A stretch of DNA of 8,950 nt from Oscillospiraceae bacterium. GTDB lineage: Bacteria > Bacillota > Clostridia > Oscillospirales > Acutalibacteraceae. The stretch lies in assembly GCA_902761265.1 (NCBI GenBank), contig CACWJV010000178.1, positions 1-8,950 on the forward strand, written 5' to 3'. This document shows positions 1 to 5,344 of this stretch, piece by piece. The translations under genes were made by a program, and so were the position numbers. Positions within the stretch are counted from its first letter, which is position 1. Each line of letters opens with the position of its first letter. The notes beneath the pieces are model-generated. The model was not told the DNA's origin, did not search any database, and worked only from the letters and a program-made list of their open reading frames with translations.

Positions 1-675
1 GTTGAACGTGCCGTCAAAATACGACGCGATGGCGATGATCATTTCGCCGAAGGTGAACACCACAAACAGCATCACGCGCTCCGACAGATGCGGGAAATCC
101 ACCGGCAGTTTTGTCTTTTTGCCGCCGGCAAAGCTTGATGCCACCATGCCGAACAGAATGGCGGCAGGGGAGAGGATCTCGAGTCCGGTTTTGGCAAAGA
201 CCGGAATTGCGCCCACCACGAGCGCGGCCTCCACAAGCAGTATCACCATGATCCGGCGCGCCAGTGTTTTTTCCGCTTTGGTTTCGGCGTGCAGTGCTTC
301 GATCAGATACTGCAGCGCAATGTTGCAGAGAATCAGCGCCCACGCCGCGTGGTATTGCGTGTGAAAGCTCTGCCAGTGCAGCCGCGTGCCCTCTGCGATG
401 AAATACAGCAAAAACATGTTGACAAACAAAAAGACGTGTTCACGCACACTGTGTTTGCCATAGAGGTTGATATAGTAGGTGGAATACATCCAGATCTGGA
501 TCACGGCCAGCGTGCACAGCAGATAGGGCAAGAACAGATCCCAGGTCAGAAATCCGTTTTCCAGATGGTGCAGCAGCGAATTGTTGCGCCCGATGATATA
601 CACGAAGATCAGATCGTAGATCAGCTCAAGATATTCGACCTTTTTTTCTTTCTTTTCGAACAGTGTCTGCAGCAA
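1..675 (-). CDS. ltrA: LtrA-family (low temperature requirement A) integral membrane protein, 5' portion
   Basis: The gene runs off the left edge; 225 residues are present, against roughly 360-400 for the family. Function is poorly defined: the name comes from a Listeria gene needed for growth in the cold, and the proteins are multi-pass membrane proteins. Seen here: a charged lysine-rich N-terminus, then the family's opening motif VEYLELIYDLIFVYII (residues 13-28), several hydrophobic segments (about 47-70, 81-95, 110-128, 142-160, 167-183), and the second LtrA signature HLSER (196-200) followed by GE (210-211) in a hydrophobic helix. The start is TTG at 675, eight bases after a perfect AGGAGG; no in-frame ATG precedes it that could use this site. 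The gene is divergent from the SPFH operon and has its own promoter. The family call rests on recognised motifs, without an alignment. Confidence 0.85.
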   Translation of the reverse strand, partial: MLQTLFEKKEKKVEYLELIYDLIFVYIIGRNNSLLHHLENGFLTWDLFLPYLLCTLAVIQIWMYSTYYINLYGKHSVREHVFLFVNMFLLYFIAEGTRLHWQSFHTQYHAAWALILCNIALQYLIEALHAETKAEKTLARRIMVILLVEAALVVGAIPVFAKTGLEILSPAAILFGMVASSFAGGKKTKLPVDFPHLSERVMLFVVFTFGEMIIAIASYFDGTFN

Positions 676-683
676 GGCCGGTG

Positions 684-689
684 CCTCCT
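684..689 (-). promoter_or_regulatory. Ribosome binding site AGGAGG fixing the TTG start of the LtrA gene
   Basis: On the minus strand AGGAGG is followed by an 8-base spacer and then TTG at 675-673. This placement decides the unusual start codon; the LtrA motifs follow in the same frame 12 codons later. Confidence 0.8.
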
Positions 690-718
690 TTTTGAAGTTT
701 CCTTTATTTCCAATATAT

Positions 719-747
719 AATATAGCATACGTCCGTCCTTTTTGCAA
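719..747 (-). promoter_or_regulatory. SigA-type extended -10 promoter for the LtrA gene
   Basis: Minus strand: TTGCAA (747-742), a 17-base spacer, then TGC-TATATT (-10 at 724-719 with the extended TG element). The -35 matches TTGACA at 4 of 6 positions. Transcription would start near 712, giving a leader of about 35-40 bases before the TTG codon. Confidence 0.65.
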
Positions 748-817
748 TCAGTATCGACAAAATGCACCGGAATGTGCGACACAGGAACAAAAAATTTAGA
801 ATTATTACAAAAAAGAA

Positions 818-846
818 TATACATCCGGGCGGCGGTATGCTATAAT
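818..846 (+). promoter_or_regulatory. SigA-type extended -10 promoter for the SPFH/zinc-ribbon/TPM operon
   Basis: TATACA (818-823; 4 of 6 to TTGACA), a 17-base spacer, then a perfect TATAAT (841-846) preceded by the extended element TGC. The 25-30 bases upstream of the -35 are strongly A/T-rich (about 789-820), as in an UP element. The predicted start is near 852-853, about 41 bases before the ATG at 894. This is the only good promoter seen for the four-gene block. Confidence 0.75.
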
Positions 847-852
847 AACCGT

Positions 853-866
853 GAGAAAGGATTCTC
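853..866 (+). repeat. Small inverted repeat GAGAA-AGGA-TTCTC at the predicted transcription start
   Basis: Two 5-base arms separated by four bases lie directly downstream of the -10 box at 841-846. This could be a short hairpin at the 5' end of the mRNA or half of an operator. It is short enough to be chance. Confidence 0.3.
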
Positions 867-880
867 GGATGAAAATACGA

Positions 881-886
881 AAGGAG
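881..886 (+). promoter_or_regulatory. Ribosome binding site for the SPFH gene
   Basis: AAGGAG lies seven bases before the ATG at 894, which supports that start codon. Confidence 0.8.
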
Positions 887-893
887 TCTTACT

Positions 894-2222
894 ATGGGAC
901 TGATTAAAGCCGCAATCGGCGCAGCCGGCGGTATGCTCGCGGATCAATGGAAGGAGTTTTTCTATTGCGACGCGCTTGAAAAAGACGTTCTGGTTGTCAA
1001 GGGACAAAAGCGCACGTCGTCCCGTTCCTCCAACACCAAAGGCAACGACAACATCATCTCCAACGGATCCGGCATCGCTGTGGCAGACGGCCAGTGCATG
1101 ATCATCGTGGAGCAGGGCAAGATCGTGGAGGTTTGCGCCGAACCGGGCGAATTCACCTACGACACCTCCACCGAGCCGAGCATCTTTGCCGGTTCGTTGG
1201 GCGACAGTATCAAAGAGACCTTCAAAGTGATCGGCAAGCGTTTCACCTACGGCGGCGACACCGCAAAGGATCAGCGCGTGTACTATTTCAACACGAAGGA
1301 GATCATGGACAACAAATTCGGCACGCCGAATCCGATCATGTTCCGCATCGTGGACAGCCGCATCAACCTCGATATGGAAGCGGATGTGCGCTGCAACGGG
1401 GTCTATTCCTACCGCATCACCGACCCGATCCTGTTTTATACCAACGTGTGTGCAAACGTGGCGAACGAGTTCCGCCGCGAAGAGATCGACAGCCAGCTCA
1501 AAACCGAATTTGTTGACGCGCTGGCAGCAGGCTTCGGCGCGCTGACCGCGCTCGAGCTGCGTCCGTCGCAAATCAACTCCCACACCCGGGAACTCAAGGA
1601 CGCGATGAACGCCGAGCTGTCCAAAGACTGGGCGGAAAAACGCGGTATCACCATCGTTTCCATCGCAATGAACCCCGTGTCTCTCACCGAAGAGGACGCC
1701 GAAGCGCTCAAACGCTATCAGCGCGCCTACACCACCGGCCGCGATCCCAGCATGGCGGGCGGCGTGATGGTTGACGCTTTGTCCGGCGCCATGGGCGACG
1801 CCGCCAACAACGCGGGCGGCGCTATGAACGGTTTTGTCGGCATGGGCATGGGCATGAATATGATGGGCGGCCAGGCGACCAATCTGTTTGCGATGGGTCA
1901 GGGCCAGCAGCCCGCAGCCGGATCCGGTCCGAATCCGCAGTTTGCCGGGCAGCAGCCCGCCGCACCGGCAGCCGACGGCTGGACGTGCAATTGCGGCACC
2001 GTCAACACCGGCAATTTCTGCACCAACTGCGGCACCGCCAAACCCGCACCGGCCCCGGCGGCAGGCACCTGGGTTTGCGATTGCGGCGCGGAAAACAGCG
2101 GCAACTTCTGCACCAACTGCGGCAAAGCGAAGCCAGTCGTGCTTTCCAACTGCCCGAAGTGCGGCTTCAAACTCGAACCGGGTTCCAGATTCTGCCCGAA
2201 CTGCGGCGAAAAACTCGGCTAA
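894..2222 (+). CDS. SPFH-domain (flotillin/band 7-like) protein with C-terminal zinc ribbons, YdjI-like
   Basis: This 442-residue protein resembles B. subtilis YdjI, an SPFH protein tied to the PspA homologue YdjF in envelope stress. SPFH proteins form oligomeric scaffolds on membranes. Seen: a conserved N-terminus (MGLIKAAIGAAGG followed by DQWKEFFYCD, residues 1-26), an SPFH region at about 25-275, and a charged helical stretch at 265-280. A flexible Gly/Met/Ala/Gln/Pro linker follows (about 285-362, with GMGMGMNMMGG at 316-326). The tail holds three zinc ribbons: Cys365/367/376/379, Cys395/397/406/409 and Cys420/423/434/437. The first two are a tandem 30-residue duplication. There is no clear transmembrane helix, so membrane association probably comes from the N-terminus or partner proteins. 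It is first in a run with the zinc-ribbon/TM and TPM genes. The family assignment is strong; the stress role is inferred from the B. subtilis counterpart. Confidence 0.9.
   Translation: MGLIKAAIGAAGGMLADQWKEFFYCDALEKDVLVVKGQKRTSSRSSNTKGNDNIISNGSGIAVADGQCMIIVEQGKIVEVCAEPGEFTYDTSTEPSIFAGSLGDSIKETFKVIGKRFTYGGDTAKDQRVYYFNTKEIMDNKFGTPNPIMFRIVDSRINLDMEADVRCNGVYSYRITDPILFYTNVCANVANEFRREEIDSQLKTEFVDALAAGFGALTALELRPSQINSHTRELKDAMNAELSKDWAEKRGITIVSIAMNPVSLTEEDAEALKRYQRAYTTGRDPSMAGGVMVDALSGAMGDAANNAGGAMNGFVGMGMGMNMMGGQATNLFAMGQGQQPAAGSGPNPQFAGQQPAAPAADGWTCNCGTVNTGNFCTNCGTAKPAPAPAAGTWVCDCGAENSGNFCTNCGKAKPVVLSNCPKCGFKLEPGSRFCPNCGEKLG
1980..2159 (+). repeat. Tandem 90-bp duplication encoding two zinc ribbons
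   Basis: Two copies (1980-2069 and 2070-2159) each encode a 30-residue unit of the form W-x-C-x-C-G-x8-C-T-N-C-G-x-A-K-P plus linker. The 19-mer TTCTGCACCAACTGCGGCA occurs identically at 2016-2034 and 2106-2124, exactly 90 bases apart. Flanking codons have diverged, mostly at third positions and in the linker, so the duplication is not recent or is under selection on the protein. Confidence 0.85.
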
Positions 2223-2235
2223 CCACTGATCTCTC

Positions 2236-2261
2236 GGCGTGCGGCAACTGCGCCGCACGCC
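2236..2261 (+). terminator. Intercistronic GC-rich hairpin (attenuator or weak terminator)
   Basis: A perfect 10-bp stem, GGCGTGCGGC / GCCGCACGCC, with a 6-base loop AACTGC, is followed by TTTCT. It starts 14 bases after the SPFH stop and ends 15 bases before the next gene's Shine-Dalgarno sequence. The T tract is short and broken, so partial termination or 3'-end protection of the upstream message is more likely than full termination. Confidence 0.6.
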
Positions 2262-2275
2262 TTTCTGTCACCATC

Positions 2276-2282
2276 AAAGGAG
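2276..2282 (+). promoter_or_regulatory. Ribosome binding site for the YdjG-like gene
   Basis: AAAGGAG lies eight bases before the ATG at 2291 and fixes the start. Confidence 0.75.
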
Positions 2283-2290
2283 TGTGAACA

Positions 2291-3379
2291 ATGGCAACAA
2301 CACTCGATTACAAATGTCCGCACTGCGGCGGCAAGCTTGAATTTCAGCCCGGCACCGAACAAATGCAGTGCCCCTACTGCGATTCCGTTGTCGACGTGGC
2401 CGCGCTGCAAAACCTCGACGAGGTGCTGAAAAACACCCCAGCGGACGAGATGCATTACCACGAGGATGCCGGCGCCGAATGGTCGCAGGACGAACAGGCC
2501 GCCATGCAGGTTTACGTCTGCAAATCCTGCGGCGGCGAAATCATCAGCGACGAAAACACAGCCGCCACATCCTGTCCGTTTTGCGGCAATCCCGTGGTGC
2601 TGTCCGGGCGGCTGAGCGGTGTGCTGAAACCCGACTATGTGATTCCGTTTCAACTTGACAAAAAGGCTGCCAAGGACGCGCTGAAAAAGCATCTGGAGGG
2701 CAAACGGCTGCTGCCCAAGGTGTTCAAAAGCGAACACCATATCGACGAGATCAAGGGCATTTATGTGCCGTTCTGGCTCTTTGACGCGTCGGCGCAGGCC
2801 GACCTCAATTTCAAGGGCACGCGCACGCGCATGTGGAGCGATTCCAAATTCAACTATACCGAAACGAGCCATTTCGCCATCCATCGCTCCGGTTCCCTCG
2901 GCTTTCAAAATGTGCCGGTGGACGGGTCGCAGAAGATGGCGGACGATCTGATGGAGTCCATCGAGCCGTTCGATTTTTCGAAAGCAGTCGATTTCCAGAC
3001 GGCGTATCTGTCCGGCTTTTTTGCCGACAAGTATGACGTCGGCGCCGAAGAGAGCAAAGCGCACGCCAACGCCCGGATCAAGCAAAGCGCCGAAAGCGCG
3101 TTTCGCGATACCGTGGACGGCTACAATACGCTGACGCTCGAAAACAGCTCCGTGCGGTTTCAAAACGGCAAGGCGAAATATGCGCTGTATCCCGTGTGGC
3201 TGCTCAACACCACCTGGCGCGGCAAGCAATATACCTTCGCCATGAACGGTCAGACCGGCAAGTTCGTCGGCGACCTGCCTGTGGACAACGGCCGGTTTTG
3301 GAAATACGTTCTGGCGTTTACGCCGGCCTACGGCGCGGTGGCGTTCGGCATCCTCTGGCTGCTGCATCACTTTTTCTAA
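2291..3379 (+). CDS. Double zinc-ribbon protein with C-terminal membrane anchor, YdjG-like
   Basis: This 362-residue protein resembles B. subtilis YdjG (annotated as a TFIIB-type zinc-ribbon protein), which acts with YdjH and YdjI at the membrane. Seen: ribbon 1 with Cys9/12/27/30, an acidic linker (about 41-72), and ribbon 2 with Cys77/80/95/98. A conserved core follows, including VIPFQLDKKAAKDALKKHL (around 119-137), KGIYVPFWLFD (around 157-167) and, near 300-330, YPVWLLNTTW and MNGQTGKFVGDLPV. The end is a single hydrophobic helix at about 340-358 (AFTPAYGAVAFGILWLL). There is no signal peptide, so the ribbons and core should face the cytoplasm with a tail anchor at the C-terminus. The next gene starts 12 bases downstream and its ribosome binding site overlaps this stop codon, implying translational coupling. 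The biochemical function is unknown; adaptor or recruiter of the SPFH scaffold is inferred. Confidence 0.85.
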   Translation: MATTLDYKCPHCGGKLEFQPGTEQMQCPYCDSVVDVAALQNLDEVLKNTPADEMHYHEDAGAEWSQDEQAAMQVYVCKSCGGEIISDENTAATSCPFCGNPVVLSGRLSGVLKPDYVIPFQLDKKAAKDALKKHLEGKRLLPKVFKSEHHIDEIKGIYVPFWLFDASAQADLNFKGTRTRMWSDSKFNYTETSHFAIHRSGSLGFQNVPVDGSQKMADDLMESIEPFDFSKAVDFQTAYLSGFFADKYDVGAEESKAHANARIKQSAESAFRDTVDGYNTLTLENSSVRFQNGKAKYALYPVWLLNTTWRGKQYTFAMNGQTGKFVGDLPVDNGRFWKYVLAFTPAYGAVAFGILWLLHHFF

Positions 3380-3386
3380 GGAGGGG
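3378..3386 (+). promoter_or_regulatory. Ribosome binding site for the TPM gene, overlapping the upstream stop codon
   Basis: AAGGAGGGG begins on the last two bases of the TAA at 3377-3379 and lies five bases before the ATG at 3392. The overlap suggests translation of the two genes is coupled. Confidence 0.75.
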
Positions 3387-3391
3387 ACGAG

Positions 3392-4330
3392 ATGAAACGA
3401 CTTCAAAAACAAACGCTCACCCTGCTGCTGTCTGTGATGCTGCTGCTTTCGCTGTGTGCGGGCGCCTTTGCCGCGGCCGGTGAAATCCCTGCCGACCGGC
3501 AAAAGCCGCTGCTGGTGGACGACGCCGATCTGCTGTCCGACAGCGAAGAGACGGCGCTGCTCGCGCTGCTCGAACAAAAGAGCGAAACGGTGCAGGCCGA
3601 TATCGCCGTGGTGACCGTGGAAGACACCGACGGCGCGGATGTGGCGGACTATGCGATGGACTATTACGATTACAACGGCTACGGGCAGGGTGACGACAAC
3701 GACGGCGTGCTGCTGCTGATCTCCATGGCGGAGCGCGACTATTGGATCACAACGACCGGCTTTTGCATCGAGGCGATTACGGACTACGGCCGGGAAACGA
3801 TCGAAGGCGACTTTTTGCCGGCATTGTCCGCGGGCAGCTATGCGGACGCGTTCCGCACCTTTGCCGCGGGCTGCGAAACGTTGATCCAATCGGCGCGCGA
3901 AGGCAACGTCTACGACTATTACAGCAGCGATTCCGACAGTGACAACGGTTACGGCGGGTACTACAACGACGCTTACGAATACTTCGGCAGCGATGCGTTT
4001 TCCGGCACGGTGTCGCGTCCGTTCAACGCGGGGGCAAGTCTTGTGATTGCGCTGGTGATCGGCTTTGTGCTCTCTTTGATCACGGTCAGCGCCATGAAGG
4101 GCAAGCTCAAAACGGTGCACCGCAGATATGAAGCGTCAAACTATGTGGTGCCGGGTTCGCTGGCTTTGCAACAAAGCGAAGACCGGTTCCTGTATTCCAA
4201 CGTGACCCAGACGCCGATTCCCCGCCACGACGACAACCACAGTTCCCACGGCGGTTTTTCCGGCGGCGGCTCTTCCGTGAGCTTCGGCTCCTCGGGTGTG
4301 TCGCACGGCGGTGGCGGCGGAAAATTCTGA
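3392..4330 (+). CDS. TPM-domain membrane protein, YdjH/YgcG-like
   Basis: This is a 312-residue exported protein. A signal peptide (K2-R3, hydrophobic 8-24, likely cleavage after AFA at 25-27) is followed by a TPM domain at about 38-170. Typical motifs are VDDADLLS (42-49), IAVVTVEDTDG (71-81), the acidic DDNDG followed by VLLLIS (101-111), and ITTTGFCIEAITDYG (119-133). An acidic Asp/Ser/Tyr/Gly-rich stretch (172-201) leads to one transmembrane helix at about 215-235. A cytoplasmic tail of about 77 residues ends in a Gly/Ser-rich segment (286-312), common at the ends of TPM proteins. Predicted topology: TPM outside, tail inside. TPM domains in other systems have been linked to phosphatase activity and photosystem repair. 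By context this corresponds to B. subtilis YdjH, partner of the preceding two products. The domain call is strong; enzymatic activity is unproven. Confidence 0.88.
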   Translation: MKRLQKQTLTLLLSVMLLLSLCAGAFAAAGEIPADRQKPLLVDDADLLSDSEETALLALLEQKSETVQADIAVVTVEDTDGADVADYAMDYYDYNGYGQGDDNDGVLLLISMAERDYWITTTGFCIEAITDYGRETIEGDFLPALSAGSYADAFRTFAAGCETLIQSAREGNVYDYYSSDSDSDNGYGGYYNDAYEYFGSDAFSGTVSRPFNAGASLVIALVIGFVLSLITVSAMKGKLKTVHRRYEASNYVVPGSLALQQSEDRFLYSNVTQTPIPRHDDNHSSHGGFSGGGSSVSFGSSGVSHGGGGGKF

Positions 4331-4337
4331 TTTTTCC

Positions 4338-4345
4338 AAAGGAGG
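4338..4345 (+). promoter_or_regulatory. Ribosome binding site for the EEP hydrolase gene, deciding its start
   Basis: AAAGGAGG lies seven bases before the ATG at 4353. An in-frame ATG at 4296 inside the TPM gene has no such site, so 4353 is chosen. Confidence 0.8.
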
Positions 4346-4352
4346 CATCTCT

Positions 4353-5288
4353 ATGTTGACGCTCGCTTTCAAACGAATCATTGTATCTGCCATGGCGCTG
4401 CTTGCGCTTTTGACGGCCAATACCAAAACAGAGTTTGCAGATTCCTGCGCCGCCTACGATTTTCCGCGGATCGTCGCAGAAGAACAGGCACCGGGCACGC
4501 TGCGCATCATGTCGTTCAATATCCGCTGCGGAGACGTGAACGGCGTGCAGATCAAAGAACGCAGAGAGATCATGTTGCGCCAGATCATGCCGGATTCTTT
4601 GGGCGTTCAGGAGTCCACCGCCGAATGGATGCAGACGCTCTGCTTCCTGCTGCCGGAATACGGCTGGGTCGGCGTGGAGCGCGAAAACGGCGGCTGGCCG
4701 CTGTCAAGCGGCGAATCGTGCCCGATCTTCTATCTGAAATCGAAGTTTCTGGCGCTGAAGTGGGGCAATTTCTGGCTTTCCGAAACGCCGGACAAACCGT
4801 CGTTCGGCCCGGGTGACGGCTGCAAACGGATCTGCACCTGGGTGCTGCTGCTCGATCGCCAGACCGGGCAAAGAATTGTCCACGTCAACACACACTTTGA
4901 AAACCGATCGGAGGACGCGCGTCTGCTCGGTGCGGACGTTGTCAAGCGCTTCGTCGCGGAACGATTCCCCGGTGTGCCGGTGGTGTTCACCGCGGATATG
5001 AACGAAAGCGAAAAAGGCGCAGCCTACGCTTCCATGACGCAGGTGTTCACCGATACCCGCTTTGCGGCGAAGGACAGTGTGTTCTACGGCACCTACCACG
5101 GCGGCAGAGATCTTGCAAGCAGAGAGAACGGCTGCATCGACTTTGTGCTTTGCACCGACCAGTTTGCGGTCGAAGCCTACCGGACGGTGACCGCAGGCGT
5201 GGACAACCGCTACACCTCCGATCACTTTCCGATCTATGCCGATCTGAAGCTGCCCCTCAGCTGTCCCTTTGGTGCGGCGGCAAACTAA
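4353..5288 (+). CDS. Endonuclease/exonuclease/phosphatase (EEP) family hydrolase, probably exported or membrane-anchored
   Basis: This 311-residue metal-dependent phosphodiesterase/phosphatase-fold enzyme carries the full catalytic set: N56 in MSFNIR, E87 in GVQE, the NTH motif (179-181), D215 and N217 in TADMN, D263 in CIDF, and SDH (289-291). Other features shared with a bacterial EEP subgroup are PIFY (124-127), FWLSETPD (140-147) and RICTW (159-163). The N-terminus has K7-R8 followed by a hydrophobic run (9-22), read as a signal peptide or anchor; no clean cleavage site is seen. The family includes nucleases, sphingomyelinases, inositol-phosphate phosphatases and other hydrolases, and the sequence does not reveal the substrate. 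It starts 22 bases after the TPM gene with a strong ribosome binding site and is followed by a terminator, so it is probably the last gene of the SPFH-TPM operon. It has nine cysteines, more than usual for an exported protein. Confidence 0.87.
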   Translation: MLTLAFKRIIVSAMALLALLTANTKTEFADSCAAYDFPRIVAEEQAPGTLRIMSFNIRCGDVNGVQIKERREIMLRQIMPDSLGVQESTAEWMQTLCFLLPEYGWVGVERENGGWPLSSGESCPIFYLKSKFLALKWGNFWLSETPDKPSFGPGDGCKRICTWVLLLDRQTGQRIVHVNTHFENRSEDARLLGADVVKRFVAERFPGVPVVFTADMNESEKGAAYASMTQVFTDTRFAAKDSVFYGTYHGGRDLASRENGCIDFVLCTDQFAVEAYRTVTAGVDNRYTSDHFPIYADLKLPLSCPFGAAAN

Positions 5289-5296
5289 ACAATACC

Positions 5297-5328
5297 AAAC
5301 GCGCCGCCGAACGGCGGCGTGCGTTTTT
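5297..5328 (+). terminator. Rho-independent terminator (or attenuator) after the EEP gene
   Basis: A GC-rich stem pairs GCCGCC (5303-5308) with GGCGGC (5313-5318) across loop GAAC. The stem extends by pairing AAACGC (5297-5302) with GCGTTT (5321-5326) past a 2-base bulge. It runs directly into TTTTT at 5324-5328. This is a convincing intrinsic terminator, but it ends only 16 bases before the pepD ATG. Confidence 0.8.
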
Positions 5329-5329
5329 G

Positions 5330-5336
5330 AAAGGAA
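5330..5336 (+). promoter_or_regulatory. Ribosome binding site for pepD, deciding its start
   Basis: AAAGGAA lies eight bases before the ATG at 5345. Upstream in-frame start codons lie within the EEP gene and cross the terminator, so 5345 is the start. Confidence 0.7.
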
Positions 5337-5344
5337 CTTTACCC

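Noticed and set aside
764..783. GCAC...GTGC and TGTG...CACA arms between the divergent promoters as an operator
   Set aside because: Four-base arms are expected by chance and match no operator I can name.
840..2258. Long open frame on the minus strand (472 codons) opposite the SPFH gene
   Set aside because: It is the antisense shadow of a GC-rich, strongly biased gene. It has no recognisable domain, is His/Ala/Arg-rich, and lacks a ribosome binding site, while the plus-strand frame has full family motifs.
3449..3457. Lipoprotein box near Cys22 of the TPM protein
   Set aside because: The residues before the cysteine are L-S-L, with Leu at -1 where Gly/Ala/Ser is expected. An AFA cleavage site just downstream fits an ordinary signal peptide.
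2219..4120. Long open frame on the minus strand (633 codons) opposite the zinc-ribbon and TPM genes
   Set aside because: Spans two well-supported plus-strand genes and their junction. Its composition is typical of antisense translation, with no motif or start signal.
4319..4337. GGAAAA / TTTTCC inverted repeat at the end of the TPM gene as a terminator
   Set aside because: Only six mostly A-T pairs, without a GC-rich stem, and it runs into the next ribosome binding site. Too weak to call.
4296..4352. Upstream in-frame ATG for the EEP gene
   Set aside because: Lies inside the TPM gene with no Shine-Dalgarno. The ATG at 4353 has AAAGGAGG at ideal spacing and begins the hydrophobic N-terminus.
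5150..5344. Longer start for pepD
   Set aside because: The extension would be read out of frame through the EEP gene and across the terminator; PepD homology begins at 5345.
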